DNA of 64,000 nucleotides, from NCBI GenBank assembly GCA_947166105.1, contig CAMVCZ010000005.1, positions 50,059 to 114,058 of the forward strand, in the 5' to 3' direction. Position numbers and translations under genes: made by a program. Under the pieces are notes generated by a model, which worked only from the letters and a program-made list of their open reading frames with translations, searched no databases and had not been told where the DNA came from. This DNA is from an uncultured Bacteroidales bacterium (GTDB lineage Bacteria > Bacteroidota > Bacteroidia > Bacteroidales > F082). This document shows positions 1 through 7,636 of this stretch, piece after piece (position 1 is the stretch's first letter; each line of letters opens with the position of its first letter).

Positions 1-686
1 CTAGTTTAATCAAACTGAAAGATGCAAAAGACTTAGCTGCCCGCCTGAAAATTGCAGGAAAAGATGTATACCAAATGGAGAGGAGTTTCGATGTCCTTGA
101 CACTGCTGCAGGCAACGAAGGCACAGGAGGCCAAATGATTGGTATAGGCACTGGCTTAGGTGTTGGGGTGGGTGTTGGATCGGCCTTCGGCCATATGGCA
201 TCGCATTTTATCAACACAAATCCCCCAACACCCGCTTCAGCACCAGCATACCAACCTCCTACCTATCAGGAACCAACTTATTTCTTAATGATTAACGGCC
301 GGCAGCTTGCAGGTCAGACCTTGCAAAACATAAGAGACATGGTCACACAGGGAATAATGAATGGTGAAACCATGGTGTGGAAAAGCGGTATGGTGCAATG
401 GTCCAAAGCCTCTTCTGTGAATGAATTGGCTCCCTTGTTCTTTCAACAAGCTCCTCCACCTCCAATGCCAAGCCATGAGCCCACTTATTTTGTTTTCATC
501 AATGGGCAACAGGTGGGAGGTCAGACCATCTACAACCTTAGAGACTTAATTAATAAAGGTGATATGGATGGAGAAACGATGGTTTGGAAAAGTGGGATGC
601 CTCAATGGGCCAAAGCTTCAGACGTGCCAGAAATAGCCTCTTTATTATCACAGCAAGCACCACCTATGTTACCTCCTCAAATGTAA
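1..686 (+). CDS. GYF_2-domain protein, C-terminal part (gene starts upstream of window)
   Basis: The reading frame is open from base 3, so the 5' end lies outside the window. What is visible is a short helical stretch, a Gly-rich hydrophobic segment (GIGTGLGVGVGVGSAFG), a Pro-rich linker, and two copies of a GYF_2-like domain joined by another Pro-rich linker. Each copy begins Y-F-x-x-I-N-G and ends with the signature MVWKSGMxQW. In known families this arrangement is the tail of SPFH/Band-7 or 'virion core'-type membrane-organising proteins, but the diagnostic N-terminal half is missing, so that assignment is inference. GYF domains bind proline-rich peptides. The next gene starts 6 bases downstream, which suggests one operon with the membrane proteins that follow. 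Confidence 0.7.
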   Translation, partial: SLIKLKDAKDLAARLKIAGKDVYQMERSFDVLDTAAGNEGTGGQMIGIGTGLGVGVGVGSAFGHMASHFINTNPPTPASAPAYQPPTYQEPTYFLMINGRQLAGQTLQNIRDMVTQGIMNGETMVWKSGMVQWSKASSVNELAPLFFQQAPPPPMPSHEPTYFVFINGQQVGGQTIYNLRDLINKGDMDGETMVWKSGMPQWAKASDVPEIASLLSQQAPPMLPPQM

Positions 687-692
687 TATGTT

Positions 693-1055
693 ATGAAATA
701 CATTCATTTAATCATCGGCATGATTTGCCTTTTCTTGAACATCGCAATTTGTTTGATTTTCGATTGTGCCGGAAATCATGTGCTCATCATTAGCAGTTTA
801 GTTATCATAACGACAACACTAATAAACCATTTCACAGGCGCCATTGACATCAAGGATGGATTTAAGGTTGCCTTGCCGTTTTTCTTCACGTTCATCGGAT
901 TGGTTGAATACAGCTTATCGTTCTTCGTGGATGAATCGTTGAAAAACGACGGTTTCCTTGTAGGTATCATCTGCTTGTTTGCCTTACAGGTTTGCGTCTT
1001 AATCATCTCAGCATTGGTTTCAAGAACAGATTCTCAACAAAAACCACATTATTAA
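693..1055 (+). CDS. small four-helix membrane protein, unknown function
   Basis: A 120-residue protein made almost entirely of hydrophobic segments. About four transmembrane helices can be read, near residues 3-22, 28-47, 58-77 and 88-109, with a short charged tail. I recognise no family motif. It starts 6 bases after the GYF-domain gene and is followed 12 bases later by another small gene, so it is probably co-transcribed with both. The location is likely the inner membrane. The function is unknown; the context suggests a partner of the GYF/SPFH-type protein. Confidence 0.6.
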   Translation: MKYIHLIIGMICLFLNIAICLIFDCAGNHVLIISSLVIITTTLINHFTGAIDIKDGFKVALPFFFTFIGLVEYSLSFFVDESLKNDGFLVGIICLFALQVCVLIISALVSRTDSQQKPHY

Positions 1056-1067
1056 AAACATACTACA

Positions 1068-1385
1068 ATGATCAATCAGATTAATTACCAATCAGGAGTA
1101 TCCAAGACGGTTGCAACCTATCAAACGCAATCATCGCCTCAAGAAGCAATTAACTCGCTTCATAATGCAATTCTAAAGTGCAAATACAAAATCAAACAGC
1201 AAGCTCCAACCATGATAAAATTCAAGACACCAATGACCCTTTTTGACTATGGCTTTAATATGACTGCAACCTTGAGCCAAAACGAGAGAGGAACTATCGT
1301 TAGAATTGAAGGGAAACCCGTCTACCCCCTTGATATTTTCAAAGTTGGTAAAAAAAGAATAGAGGCTCTTGCAGCCTTTTTATAA
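1068..1385 (+). CDS. small soluble hypothetical protein
   Basis: A 105-residue protein without a signal peptide or membrane segment. An N-terminal helix-forming part is followed by alternating polar and hydrophobic residues that look like beta strands. I do not recognise the family; it vaguely resembles the small lipid- or PH-like domains often encoded beside SPFH and zinc-ribbon proteins, but this is a guess. Its position in a tight same-strand series with membrane proteins on both sides supports a real gene. Confidence 0.55.
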   Translation: MINQINYQSGVSKTVATYQTQSSPQEAINSLHNAILKCKYKIKQQAPTMIKFKTPMTLFDYGFNMTATLSQNERGTIVRIEGKPVYPLDIFKVGKKRIEALAAFL

Positions 1386-1428
1386 TTACCCATAATCATT
1401 CACAATAACCTTTATAAAACGTAAAACT

Positions 1429-1740
1429 ATGGCAAACAAATGTAACACATGTGGGGCTACGGTACCCGACAATGCAACAGTGTGCCCTTATTGTGGTAAT
1501 GCTGTCACTCCAACACAGCCAAGCAATGTGATATACACAGTAGAAGAAGACGAACCTTCAACGGGATTGAATATCCTTTCGTTTCTTGTTCCGGTCGCGG
1601 GCTGGATAATGTACTTTGTTTTTAGAGACGAAACTCCCATTAAAGCAAAAGCTTGCTCAAAATGGGCTTGGATAGGGGTCGCTGTTACTATTGGCCTATC
1701 GATACTAATGGGGGCTTGTACTGCCTTACTTGATTATTAG
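1429..1740 (+). CDS. zinc-ribbon membrane protein (copy 1)
   Basis: A 103-residue protein. Residues 5-22 form a zinc ribbon with C5, C8, C19 and C22 (CNTCG...CPYCG). An acidic linker (EEDEP) leads to two hydrophobic helices: one beginning at LNILSFLVPVAGW, and a C-terminal one rich in Ile, Leu and Gly. This is the usual plan of bacterial zinc-ribbon/transmembrane proteins of unknown role. It is clearly paralogous to the gene at 1924-2223, with nearly identical DNA over the first 100 bases or so, which indicates a tandem duplication. Confidence 0.7.
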   Translation: MANKCNTCGATVPDNATVCPYCGNAVTPTQPSNVIYTVEEDEPSTGLNILSFLVPVAGWIMYFVFRDETPIKAKACSKWAWIGVAVTIGLSILMGACTALLDY

Positions 1741-1780
1741 TATCAGATGTAGATGAGCAAATTTAGTTTACATAAAAGGC

Positions 1781-1853
1781 GCGAAACCACGGGACAGTGA
1801 GACTACGAGGCGTTTACTTGTCCAGAAGTCTCGAAGTCCCGAGCTCCGAAGTC
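1781..1853. repeat. intergenic hairpin element built from short GA-rich words
   Basis: The left part (1781-1812) reads as words such as ACCACGGGAC and GAGACTACGAGG. The right part (1824-1853) reads as AGTCTCGA, AGTCCCGA and CTCCGAAGTC, roughly its reverse complement. The arms are imperfect and themselves quasi-repetitive at 8-10 bases. It sits between the duplicated zinc-ribbon genes and resembles other intergenic elements in this window. Confidence 0.5.
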
Positions 1854-1923
1854 AAAAGATATATCAGTTTGATTTTGAACAGTTACTTAACATCAATAGA
1901 GTTTAATCATTAAAATTTTAATT

Positions 1924-2223
1924 ATGGCAAACAAATGTAACACATGTGGCGCTACCGTGCCCGACAATGCAACAATGTGCCCTTATTGCGGCAATGCAGT
2001 TACCCCAACACAACCAAGTAATGCTGTGTTGAACTCGACAGAAGAAGACGAACCTTCAACTGGCTTGAATTGGCTTTCGCTTTTTATTCCATTAGCGGGC
2101 TGGATAATGTACTTCGTCTTTAAAGAAAAATCACCAATTAAAGCCAAATCATGTGCAAAATGGGCATGGATTGGATTCGCCATAGATGTAGTCTATGGGA
2201 TATTTAACGCCTTAGTTGAGTAA
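1924..2223 (+). CDS. zinc-ribbon membrane protein (copy 2)
   Basis: A 99-residue paralogue of the gene at 1429. It has the same zinc ribbon (C5, C8, C19, C22) and acidic linker, then an LNWLSLFIPLAGW helix, a Lys-rich loop (SPIKAKS) and a last hydrophobic helix. The C-terminal helix has diverged while the ribbon is almost unchanged, so the ribbon is the constrained part. Two transmembrane helices are likely. The function is unknown. The spacer between the copies carries a hairpin element, so the second copy may be transcribed separately. Confidence 0.7.
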   Translation: MANKCNTCGATVPDNATMCPYCGNAVTPTQPSNAVLNSTEEDEPSTGLNWLSLFIPLAGWIMYFVFKEKSPIKAKSCAKWAWIGFAIDVVYGIFNALVE

Positions 2224-2240
2224 TAAAGCCATGACATAAA

Positions 2241-2272
2241 GAAGTCCATTAGATTTATATCCAATGGGCTTC
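2241..2272 (+). terminator. possible hairpin terminator
   Basis: Imperfect inverted repeat, GAAGTCCATTAGA against TCCAATGGGCTTC (11 of 13 pairs), starting 18 bases after a stop codon. No clear T-run follows, so termination is only a suggestion. Confidence 0.35.
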
Positions 2273-2429
2273 CTTGGTTCAATTTCTATAAGTCCACAAT
2301 TCATCGGTCATTGTGAGAATTTGGATGACGATAATGTGAGACTTCTTTTCGACGAAGTTCTAAATTCTAACATATCTTTAGTGAGACCAAAGGGGTTAAA
2401 GATTTTCATGTTCAATAATTGACAAAGCT

Positions 2430-3737
2430 ATGGCATACATTAATTGCAAAAAATGCGGCTGTCAGATGTCTGACAAGTCTGAGGCGTGCCCTATGTGCGG
2501 AACGCCTGTTGATGCAAATGTGGAAGAAATCAACAAACTATCTGTAGAAGAACAGCACAAACCAGAAAATCCCATTCCAAATGAGCAGCCGATGAAGACG
2601 AAAGAAGAGGCTGAGCCTACGGAAAACAATCCTCCTACGCCACCGCCTCCAACTCCTTCTAAGCCAAAACCAGAACAACCAAAGAAAAAAAACAAAACTG
2701 GATTGATTATTGGCATTGTGGCTGGGGTTATCGTAATAGCAGCTGTCATCGCGGTTTTTGTGATGAAAAGCAATAAAGAACAAGATTTATCAGAACAACA
2801 GGCTGAATATGAACTGCAAATGCAAGAACAGCAAGCCCAACATGAAGCCGAACTGGAAGAGCAAAGACAGCAGCAAGAAGCCCAACAAAACAAGCTCAAA
2901 GGCTACGAATGGCTTGAAGGTGTTTGGGTTGGATGCGACGAATATGGGAATTTTGGCCGTATGATTGTTACAGATTCATACTATCAAGTTGTCAACAGCA
3001 ACATGGATGATGCATTTGACCAAGTTGAAAAAATGGAAAAAATAAATATTGAACTCAAAAACAGGCCTGACTATATTACTGGAGAAGGAAATGGAGTGTC
3101 TTTTGGGTTTGATGAATACATCCGAGTTGATGTTGAGCATCATTCTATCTATATCATACAAGGTGAATATAATGGCATCGTATTACAAAAAATCGAGGAA
3201 GACGATTTTGAGGCTGCGGTTTTTGAGGCTAACCATGGTTGTCCTCCGCGAGTCTATTCCAACGCCTACGATGGCTACGTCAACATCCGCCAAACTCCCC
3301 AAAGCAAGGCTCCCATTGTGGGTGTGCTCCACAATGGTCCAGAAGGGGCCGTTCTGTTGGGCACAGAAGGCGAATGGAAAAAGATTGACTGTAATGGCAT
3401 CGTAGGCTATGTTTATGAAAAGTATGTTCAAGACACGCCAACTGAAGTGTATGAATATTGGGGAATGTTAAGGAAAGACGCAAGTAATTACCGATTCACA
3501 GAAAGCGATTTGAGTCCGCTCACAGCAAAGGAATTAACCTATTTGCGTAATAGCGTGTATGCAAAACATGGCTATGTGTTCAACTCCCAGGAATTGAATA
3601 ACTATTTCAAACGGATTAGTTGGTATCACCCGGATGCCAGCGTCACCGAAGCAGCCTTAAATAGTGTGGAAAGAGCGAATGTGGAGTTTATAAAAAATTA
3701 TCAAGAACGAAACGGGAAGATTTACAAACCTCAGTGA
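2430..3737 (+). CDS. zinc-ribbon / transmembrane / SH3 / YARHG protein
   Basis: A 435-residue modular protein. Residues 6-23 form a zinc ribbon (C6, C9, C20, C23). A charged, Pro-rich linker runs to about residue 90. One transmembrane helix lies near 90-113 (GLIIGIVAGVIVIAAVIAVF). A Gln/Glu-rich coiled coil spans about 118-155, followed by an unassigned domain. A bacterial SH3-like segment lies near 285-335 (YVNIRQTPQSKAPIVG), and a C-terminal YARHG domain near 355-425 (LTYLRNSVYAKHGYVF). YARHG and SH3 domains are usually extracellular and linked to cell-wall contact, so the C-terminus is probably periplasmic with the ribbon inside. The stop overlaps the GTG start of the M15 peptidase, implying translational coupling. 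Confidence 0.8.
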   Translation: MAYINCKKCGCQMSDKSEACPMCGTPVDANVEEINKLSVEEQHKPENPIPNEQPMKTKEEAEPTENNPPTPPPPTPSKPKPEQPKKKNKTGLIIGIVAGVIVIAAVIAVFVMKSNKEQDLSEQQAEYELQMQEQQAQHEAELEEQRQQQEAQQNKLKGYEWLEGVWVGCDEYGNFGRMIVTDSYYQVVNSNMDDAFDQVEKMEKINIELKNRPDYITGEGNGVSFGFDEYIRVDVEHHSIYIIQGEYNGIVLQKIEEDDFEAAVFEANHGCPPRVYSNAYDGYVNIRQTPQSKAPIVGVLHNGPEGAVLLGTEGEWKKIDCNGIVGYVYEKYVQDTPTEVYEYWGMLRKDASNYRFTESDLSPLTAKELTYLRNSVYAKHGYVFNSQELNNYFKRISWYHPDASVTEAALNSVERANVEFIKNYQERNGKIYKPQ

Positions 3738-4384
3738 GAATGTTTTATTTATTGTTTCTATTCCTTGTACCTCAATGCATCATCGCTCAAACCAACGACA
3801 CGCTGAGGTATAAGGCTTTTTTGTTTGTTTCACGGCCCGTTCCCGAAGCAGTGAAAAACCGTATGCAAGGCAAGTCAATGCCCCAAACGGCCACAGTCAG
3901 CTACGATGAACTGCGCTATCTCACTGTTTTTCATTATGATTACGAGGGCACTATCAGAAAAGGTGAACTTGTTTGCAACAAAGCCATTGCAAAAGATTTA
4001 CTATTCATTTTCAGAGCACTGTTTTCAAGAGCTTACTCCATTAATAGCATCCGCTTGGTGGATGACTTCAATGCCGATGACGAGGCTTCGATGCAGGCCA
4101 ACAACACCTCATGCTTCAATTGCCGCACTGTGGCCCACTCCAAAACACTTTCGAAACATGCTTTCGGCATGGCTGTCGACATCAATCCTTTGCAGAATCC
4201 TTACGTCAAAGGCTCCTTTGTTCAACCAAGCACAGCATCGGATTATTTGGATAGGACCAAAGATTTTCCCCACAAAATCGACGAGTATGACTTTTGCAAG
4301 GAAGTGTTTGAATCGTATGGCTTCCAATGGGGCGGTCAATGGCGTAGCGTGAAAGACTATCAACACTTTGAGAAAAGAAAATAG
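3734..4384 (+). CDS. M15-family peptidase (D-Ala-D-Ala carboxypeptidase / L,D-endopeptidase type), secreted
   Basis: A predicted zinc peptidase that cuts peptidoglycan stem peptides in the periplasm. The motif S-K-H-A-F-G-M-A-V-D places zinc ligands at H142 and D149, and the C-terminal DYQHFE supplies H211. This is the SxHxxGxAxD...H pattern of the VanY/CwlK-like M15 group. The signal peptide is about 19 residues (FYLLFLFLVPQCIIAQ). The GTG at 3734 overlaps the upstream stop by four bases and includes Arg2, giving a better signal peptide than the ATG at 3740; either is possible. Coupling to the upstream SH3/YARHG protein fits a joint role in cell-wall handling. Confidence 0.85.
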   Translation: MRMFYLLFLFLVPQCIIAQTNDTLRYKAFLFVSRPVPEAVKNRMQGKSMPQTATVSYDELRYLTVFHYDYEGTIRKGELVCNKAIAKDLLFIFRALFSRAYSINSIRLVDDFNADDEASMQANNTSCFNCRTVAHSKTLSKHAFGMAVDINPLQNPYVKGSFVQPSTASDYLDRTKDFPHKIDEYDFCKEVFESYGFQWGGQWRSVKDYQHFEKRK

Positions 4385-4394
4385 CATACTTTTC

Positions 4395-4452
4395 CTGCCA
4401 TAAACCAGCGAAATCCCGAAAAACAAGACAGATTTCGCTGGTTTCTGCCATA
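4395..4452. repeat. perfect inverted repeat (CAGCGAAAT family)
   Basis: AAACCAGCGAAATC at 4402-4415 and its exact reverse complement at 4431-4444 form a 14-bp stem with a 15-base loop, extended by TGCCATA on both outer sides. It begins 11 bases after the M15 peptidase stop and may act as its terminator. The same word recurs at 5050-5071 (inverted) and 6555-6570 (direct), around the HTH/AAA genes. Confidence 0.7.
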
Positions 4453-4783
4453 CAAACCTAACTTTTTTCGGCTATCGACACAAAACCTATATCCATTTTG
4501 GATATTTTCCGTATTTTTGAAGCCTAAATTTTAAAAGTCAAAAAAAACGGAAAAGAGATAACCAATTGAAATACTAACTGAGCTTTTGCTCTTGTTCTCT
4601 CGCCGTAAATCTGGAAAATTTCGCACATGAGAATAAGCAAGCAAAGGTTCACGCTTTTTGGCGTGAATCTTGTTGTTTATGATGTGAAAGGCATTCCAGA
4701 GCCTACGGTGACATAAAGCAATGAAATTCACGCTTTTTTCATTGTCATGGAAACAAAGCCGAAGCACAAACCATCGGCAAGCT
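4453..4783 (+). other. intergenic stretch upstream of the HTH gene
   Basis: About 330 bases with no convincing gene. It contains a good -7 box TATTTTTG at 4512-4519, which could start a transcript toward the HTH gene, and a small hairpin at 4648-4667 (TTCACGC, loop, GCGTGAA). The half-word TTCACGC is repeated near 4726. Open frames across this region have no recognisable protein character. Confidence 0.4.
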
Positions 4784-5044
4784 ATGGAACACTCTGGCAG
4801 CAACATCCACATCGGGCATCTTGTCCATGCGCAACTCAAAGCCGACCAACGCAGCGCAAGCTGGTTGGCGCGTGAGATTGGCTGCTCGCGCAACCATGTC
4901 TACAAAGTCTTCAAAAAGTCCTCGCTCGAAGCCGATTTGATTCTCAAAATCTCTATCGCAATGAATTTCAACTTCTTTCGGTATTACACGACAGCGTTCC
5001 TCGAAGGGATGAAGGATAGGTTGGGTGAAGAATGGAGTTGCTAA
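4784..5044 (+). CDS. small XRE-like helix-turn-helix protein
   Basis: An 86-residue protein. An HTH can be read at about residues 17-50: RSASWLAREIGCSRNHVYKV fits the helix-turn-helix pattern with a recognition helix around SRNHVYKVF, and a DLILKISIAMNF helix follows. This is the layout of short Bacteroidetes XRE/Cro-like proteins. The ATG at 4784 is chosen because residues before it look random; an in-frame ATG at 4721 exists. The gene lies directly before the iterons and promoter of the AAA ATPase at 5207, so it may regulate that promoter. That link is inference from position. Confidence 0.6.
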   Translation: MEHSGSNIHIGHLVHAQLKADQRSASWLAREIGCSRNHVYKVFKKSSLEADLILKISIAMNFNFFRYYTTAFLEGMKDRLGEEWSC

Positions 5045-5049
5045 AATTG

Positions 5050-5071
5050 GATTTCGCTGGTTTTTGGCATA
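5050..5071 (-). repeat. CAGCGAAAT-family repeat, upstream side of the AAA gene
   Basis: GATTTCGCTGGTTTTTGGCATA is a near copy of 4431-4452, in the same orientation and opposite to the copy at 6555-6570. It follows the HTH stop by 5 bases. Confidence 0.6.
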
Positions 5072-5080
5072 AATTGCTGC

Positions 5081-5166
5081 AAATTTCGGGGTCAGCGGAT
5101 ATTTCTGATGATAAAATTTCGGGGTCAGTGGATAAATTGATGAAATTAATTTGCGGGTCAGCGGAT
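5081..5166 (+). repeat. three iterons with exact 33-bp period upstream of AAA ATPase
   Basis: Copies at 5082-5100, 5115-5133 and 5148-5166 read AATTTCGGGGTCAGCGGAT with small changes (GTCAGTGGAT in copy 2, TTTGCGGGT in copy 3). The period is exactly 33 bases, about three helical turns, so each copy faces the same side of the DNA. Copy 3 contains the TTTG of the likely -33 box. An operator array is the natural reading. Confidence 0.75.
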
Positions 5167-5181
5167 TTATTTGTATTTTTG
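5150..5181 (+). promoter_or_regulatory. Bacteroidetes-type promoter for the AAA ATPase
   Basis: The -33 box TTTG is at 5150-5153 and the -7 box TATTTTTG at 5174-5181, with a 20-base spacer. The start codon follows 25 bases later. The -33 box lies inside iteron 3, so a repeat-binding protein would compete with RNA polymerase. Confidence 0.7.
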
Positions 5182-5206
5182 CAGCGGATTATCAAATAGT
5201 TAATGT

Positions 5207-6538
5207 ATGGAAAAAGTGTTTAAACGCAAATTGTATGACGAATTGCTGACATGGAAAAATGAGAGCAAGGGAAGAAGCGCTGTTTTGGTGGAAGGTGCCC
5301 GGCGTGTCGGCAAATCAACCTTGGTTGAACATTTTGCCCAACAAGAGTATGATACCTACATACTTGTCGATTTCAACAAGGTACCGAAACGCATCAAAGA
5401 CTTGTTTGAAGATTTGACAGACCTCGACAGAATCTTTTTGAACCTACAACAACACTATCAGGTTGTGCTGAAACCGAGAAAGTCACTGATTATATTCGAC
5501 GAGGTGCAAAAATGTCCGTTGGCACGGCAGGCCATCAAGTACCTTGTCCAAGATGGCAGGTACGACTACATTGAAACAGGCTCCCTAATCAGCATCAGAA
5601 AGAACACAAAAGACATCACCATTCCAAGCGAGGAAGACAGGATTACCATGTATCCGATGGACTTTGAGGAATTTCGTTGGGCGCTGGGCGACGAGGTCTC
5701 GATTCCGCTGTTGAGGCAGTGGTATGATGCCAAAATGGCTTTGGGACCGTCGCATAGAAAGGCAATGTTCGATTTGCGTCTGTTTATGCTTGTAGGCGGG
5801 ATGCCTCAAGCAGTGAATACTTACCTTGAAACGAACAACCTCAGTCTTGTTGACAAAACAAAGCGAAAAATCATCAGTTTGTATTTGGAGGATTTCCAAA
5901 AACTGGACCCAACCGGCAAGGCGGAGCGTCTGTTTCAGAACATTCCCGCACAACTCAGCGGCAACCAGTCGCGTTATCAGCCCTATGCGGTCATTGGTGA
6001 TCAGTCGGAGAACAAAATGACAGAACTGCTACAGGCTTTGTCGGAAAGCAAGACCACCTTGTTTTCCTATCATTGCACCGACCCGAATGTGGGCATGTCG
6101 CTCAACAAGGACTTAGGACGCTTTAAGATATTTCTTGCCGATACAGGCCTTTTCGTGACACTTTGTTTTTGGGACAAGGCTTTTACGGAAAATGCAATCT
6201 ATCAGCAATTGTTGGGCGACAAACTGAAAGCCAACTTAGGCTATGTGTATGAAAATCTTGTCGCCCAGATGCTGGCAAGTGCTGGAAACCAATTGTTTTA
6301 TTACACTTTTCCGAAAGACGAGAAGCACAACTGCGAGGTTGATTTCCTGCTTTCTCGCGGCAACAAACTTGTGCCTATCGAAGTTAAGTCGTCAAGCTAC
6401 AAGACGCACAAATCACTTGACGCTTTCTGTGAGAAGTTTACCTCACGCATAGACAAACGGATTTTGCTTTACACGAAAGACTATCAGAAAGACGGAGCAA
6501 CAAGTTGCCTGCCTGTGTATTTTACGCCGTTCCTATGA
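5207..6538 (+). CDS. AAA_14/DUF4143 ATPase with PD-(D/E)xK-like C-terminus
   Basis: A 443-residue P-loop ATPase. Walker A is GARRVGKST (about residues 30-38) and Walker B is LIIFDEVQ (D98-E99). Residues from about 190 match the DUF4143 pattern. The C-terminus has EVDFLL followed by PIEVKSS near 380-400, the E/D...ExK core of a PD-(D/E)xK nuclease fold. This family is greatly expanded in Bacteroidetes, its biological role is unsettled, and copies are often linked to DNA repeats. Here it follows an HTH gene and three iterons. CAGAAACCAGCGAAAT-type repeats lie on both sides of the HTH/ATPase block (5050-5071 and 6555-6570), as expected for a self-contained cassette. Confidence 0.85.
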   Translation: MEKVFKRKLYDELLTWKNESKGRSAVLVEGARRVGKSTLVEHFAQQEYDTYILVDFNKVPKRIKDLFEDLTDLDRIFLNLQQHYQVVLKPRKSLIIFDEVQKCPLARQAIKYLVQDGRYDYIETGSLISIRKNTKDITIPSEEDRITMYPMDFEEFRWALGDEVSIPLLRQWYDAKMALGPSHRKAMFDLRLFMLVGGMPQAVNTYLETNNLSLVDKTKRKIISLYLEDFQKLDPTGKAERLFQNIPAQLSGNQSRYQPYAVIGDQSENKMTELLQALSESKTTLFSYHCTDPNVGMSLNKDLGRFKIFLADTGLFVTLCFWDKAFTENAIYQQLLGDKLKANLGYVYENLVAQMLASAGNQLFYYTFPKDEKHNCEVDFLLSRGNKLVPIEVKSSSYKTHKSLDAFCEKFTSRIDKRILLYTKDYQKDGATSCLPVYFTPFL

Positions 6539-6554
6539 ACTCACATACCCCCGT

Positions 6555-6570
6555 CAGAAACCAGCGAAAT
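6555..6570 (+). repeat. CAGCGAAAT-family repeat, downstream side of the AAA gene
   Basis: CAGAAACCAGCGAAAT lies 16 bases after the AAA ATPase stop, inverted relative to the copies at 4431-4452 and 5050-5071. Together the copies bracket the HTH and ATPase genes. Confidence 0.6.
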
Positions 6571-6667
6571 TTCCACAAAAAGAAAGGTTTGCCACTTGGA
6601 TTTGGCGTTTCCGATATTTTTCCACTTGATATTTGAACCAGAGATTCATACTTTCCCAAAATCTCCG

Positions 6668-6675
6668 TACTTTTG
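6668..6675 (+). promoter_or_regulatory. -7 box for map
   Basis: TACTTTTG matches TAnnTTTG and sits 20 bases before the chosen map start codon. No perfect -33 TTTG is seen at the usual distance. Confidence 0.55.
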
Positions 6676-6695
6676 CAGCCCAAAATTCAAGCAAC

Positions 6696-7550
6696 ATGTT
6701 TAACAGGCGTAAGAAATGGCGTGTGCCGGCCGGACAGGAACCGACAGCATTGGACAAAAAGGTGATGGCGTTGGAGGCCAAAGGCGCAATGGTACCCAAA
6801 CGCAGCCTCATCCGCACCCCTGAAGAAATCGAAGGCATCAAGCGGAGCGGTGTCATCACCACAGGCATCCTCGACCTTGTGGGGGAGAGAATCCACGCGG
6901 GAATGAGTACATTGGAAATCAACGAGTTGGTTCATAATTACACCATCGAGCATGGTGCCATCCCCGCCACCTTGGGCTATGAAGGCTTCCCGAAAAGCGT
7001 TTGCACGTCCATTAATGAAGTGGTGTGTCACGGTATTCCGTCGGCGAAGGAAATCCTGAAGGAAGGCGACATTATCAATGTGGATGTCACCTCCATTTTG
7101 GACGGCTATTATTCCGACGCCTCGCGCATGTACATCATCGGAAAGACCTCGAACCGCAAGCAGAAATTGGTGGACGTGGCCAAGGAATGTCTGTATGTAG
7201 GCATGGAGGCCGCCAAGCCTTTTGGCTTTGTCGGCGACATTGGCAACGCCATCCAGCAACACGCCCACAAGAATGGTTTCAGTGTGGTGCGCGACCTCTG
7301 CGGCCACGGCGTGGGTCTCAAATTCCACGACGACCCTGAAGTGCTGCACTATGGCAAGAAAGGCACGGGCATGTTGCTTGTCCCAGGCATGGTGTTCACC
7401 ATCGAGCCGATGATTAATACCGGCACATGGAAAGTCTTCGTCGATAGTGCCGACGGCTGGACGGTCATCACCGAGGACGAACTGCCATCAGCGCAATGGG
7501 AGCATACGTTTTTGATGACGGAAACGGGGCTGGAAATTTTGACGCATTGA
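6696..7550 (+). CDS. map: methionine aminopeptidase, type I
   Basis: Removes the initiator methionine from nascent proteins in the cytoplasm. The metal-binding pattern of type I enzymes is readable: NVDVTSILDGYYSDASRMY supplies two Asp, GHGVGLKFH the His, FTIEPMI a Glu and QWEHTFL the last Glu. The ATG at 6696 is preferred because it follows a TACTTTTG promoter; the in-frame ATG at 6633 would start upstream of that promoter. The protein has about 284 residues, including an N-terminal extension of roughly 40 residues (RRKKWRVP...) that some Bacteroidetes MetAPs carry. The gene stands alone between two AAA ATPase units. Confidence 0.93.
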   Translation: MFNRRKKWRVPAGQEPTALDKKVMALEAKGAMVPKRSLIRTPEEIEGIKRSGVITTGILDLVGERIHAGMSTLEINELVHNYTIEHGAIPATLGYEGFPKSVCTSINEVVCHGIPSAKEILKEGDIINVDVTSILDGYYSDASRMYIIGKTSNRKQKLVDVAKECLYVGMEAAKPFGFVGDIGNAIQQHAHKNGFSVVRDLCGHGVGLKFHDDPEVLHYGKKGTGMLLVPGMVFTIEPMINTGTWKVFVDSADGWTVITEDELPSAQWEHTFLMTETGLEILTH

Positions 7551-7553
7551 TTG

Positions 7554-7626
7554 TTTTTCGAGTTACCGCCATGTATTCTGAAAAAATACTCGGCGGTAAG
7601 TGGTTTAAAAAAGGGGTTACCGCCGA
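7554..7626. repeat. 73-bp direct repeat, copy downstream of the second AAA gene
   Basis: Identical over 73 bases to 9097-9169, offset 1543. Inside, TTACCGCC, GGCGGTAA and TTACCGCC alternate, so each copy can fold as stems. Here the last word continues as TTACCGCCGAGTAT, an extended inverted match to ATACTCGGCGGTAA. It lies between the convergent stops of map and the ATPase. Confidence 0.85.
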
Positions 7627-7636
7627 GTATTATCGT

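Noticed and set aside
4531..4893. 120-codon minus-strand frame in the spacer before the HTH gene
   Set aside because: It overlaps the HTH gene antisense, has no family character, and no suitable promoter.
5081..5166. Possible short CRISPR array
   Set aside because: There are only three repeats of 19 bases with 14-base spacers, and they overlap a promoter. No cas genes are near. Iterons fit better.
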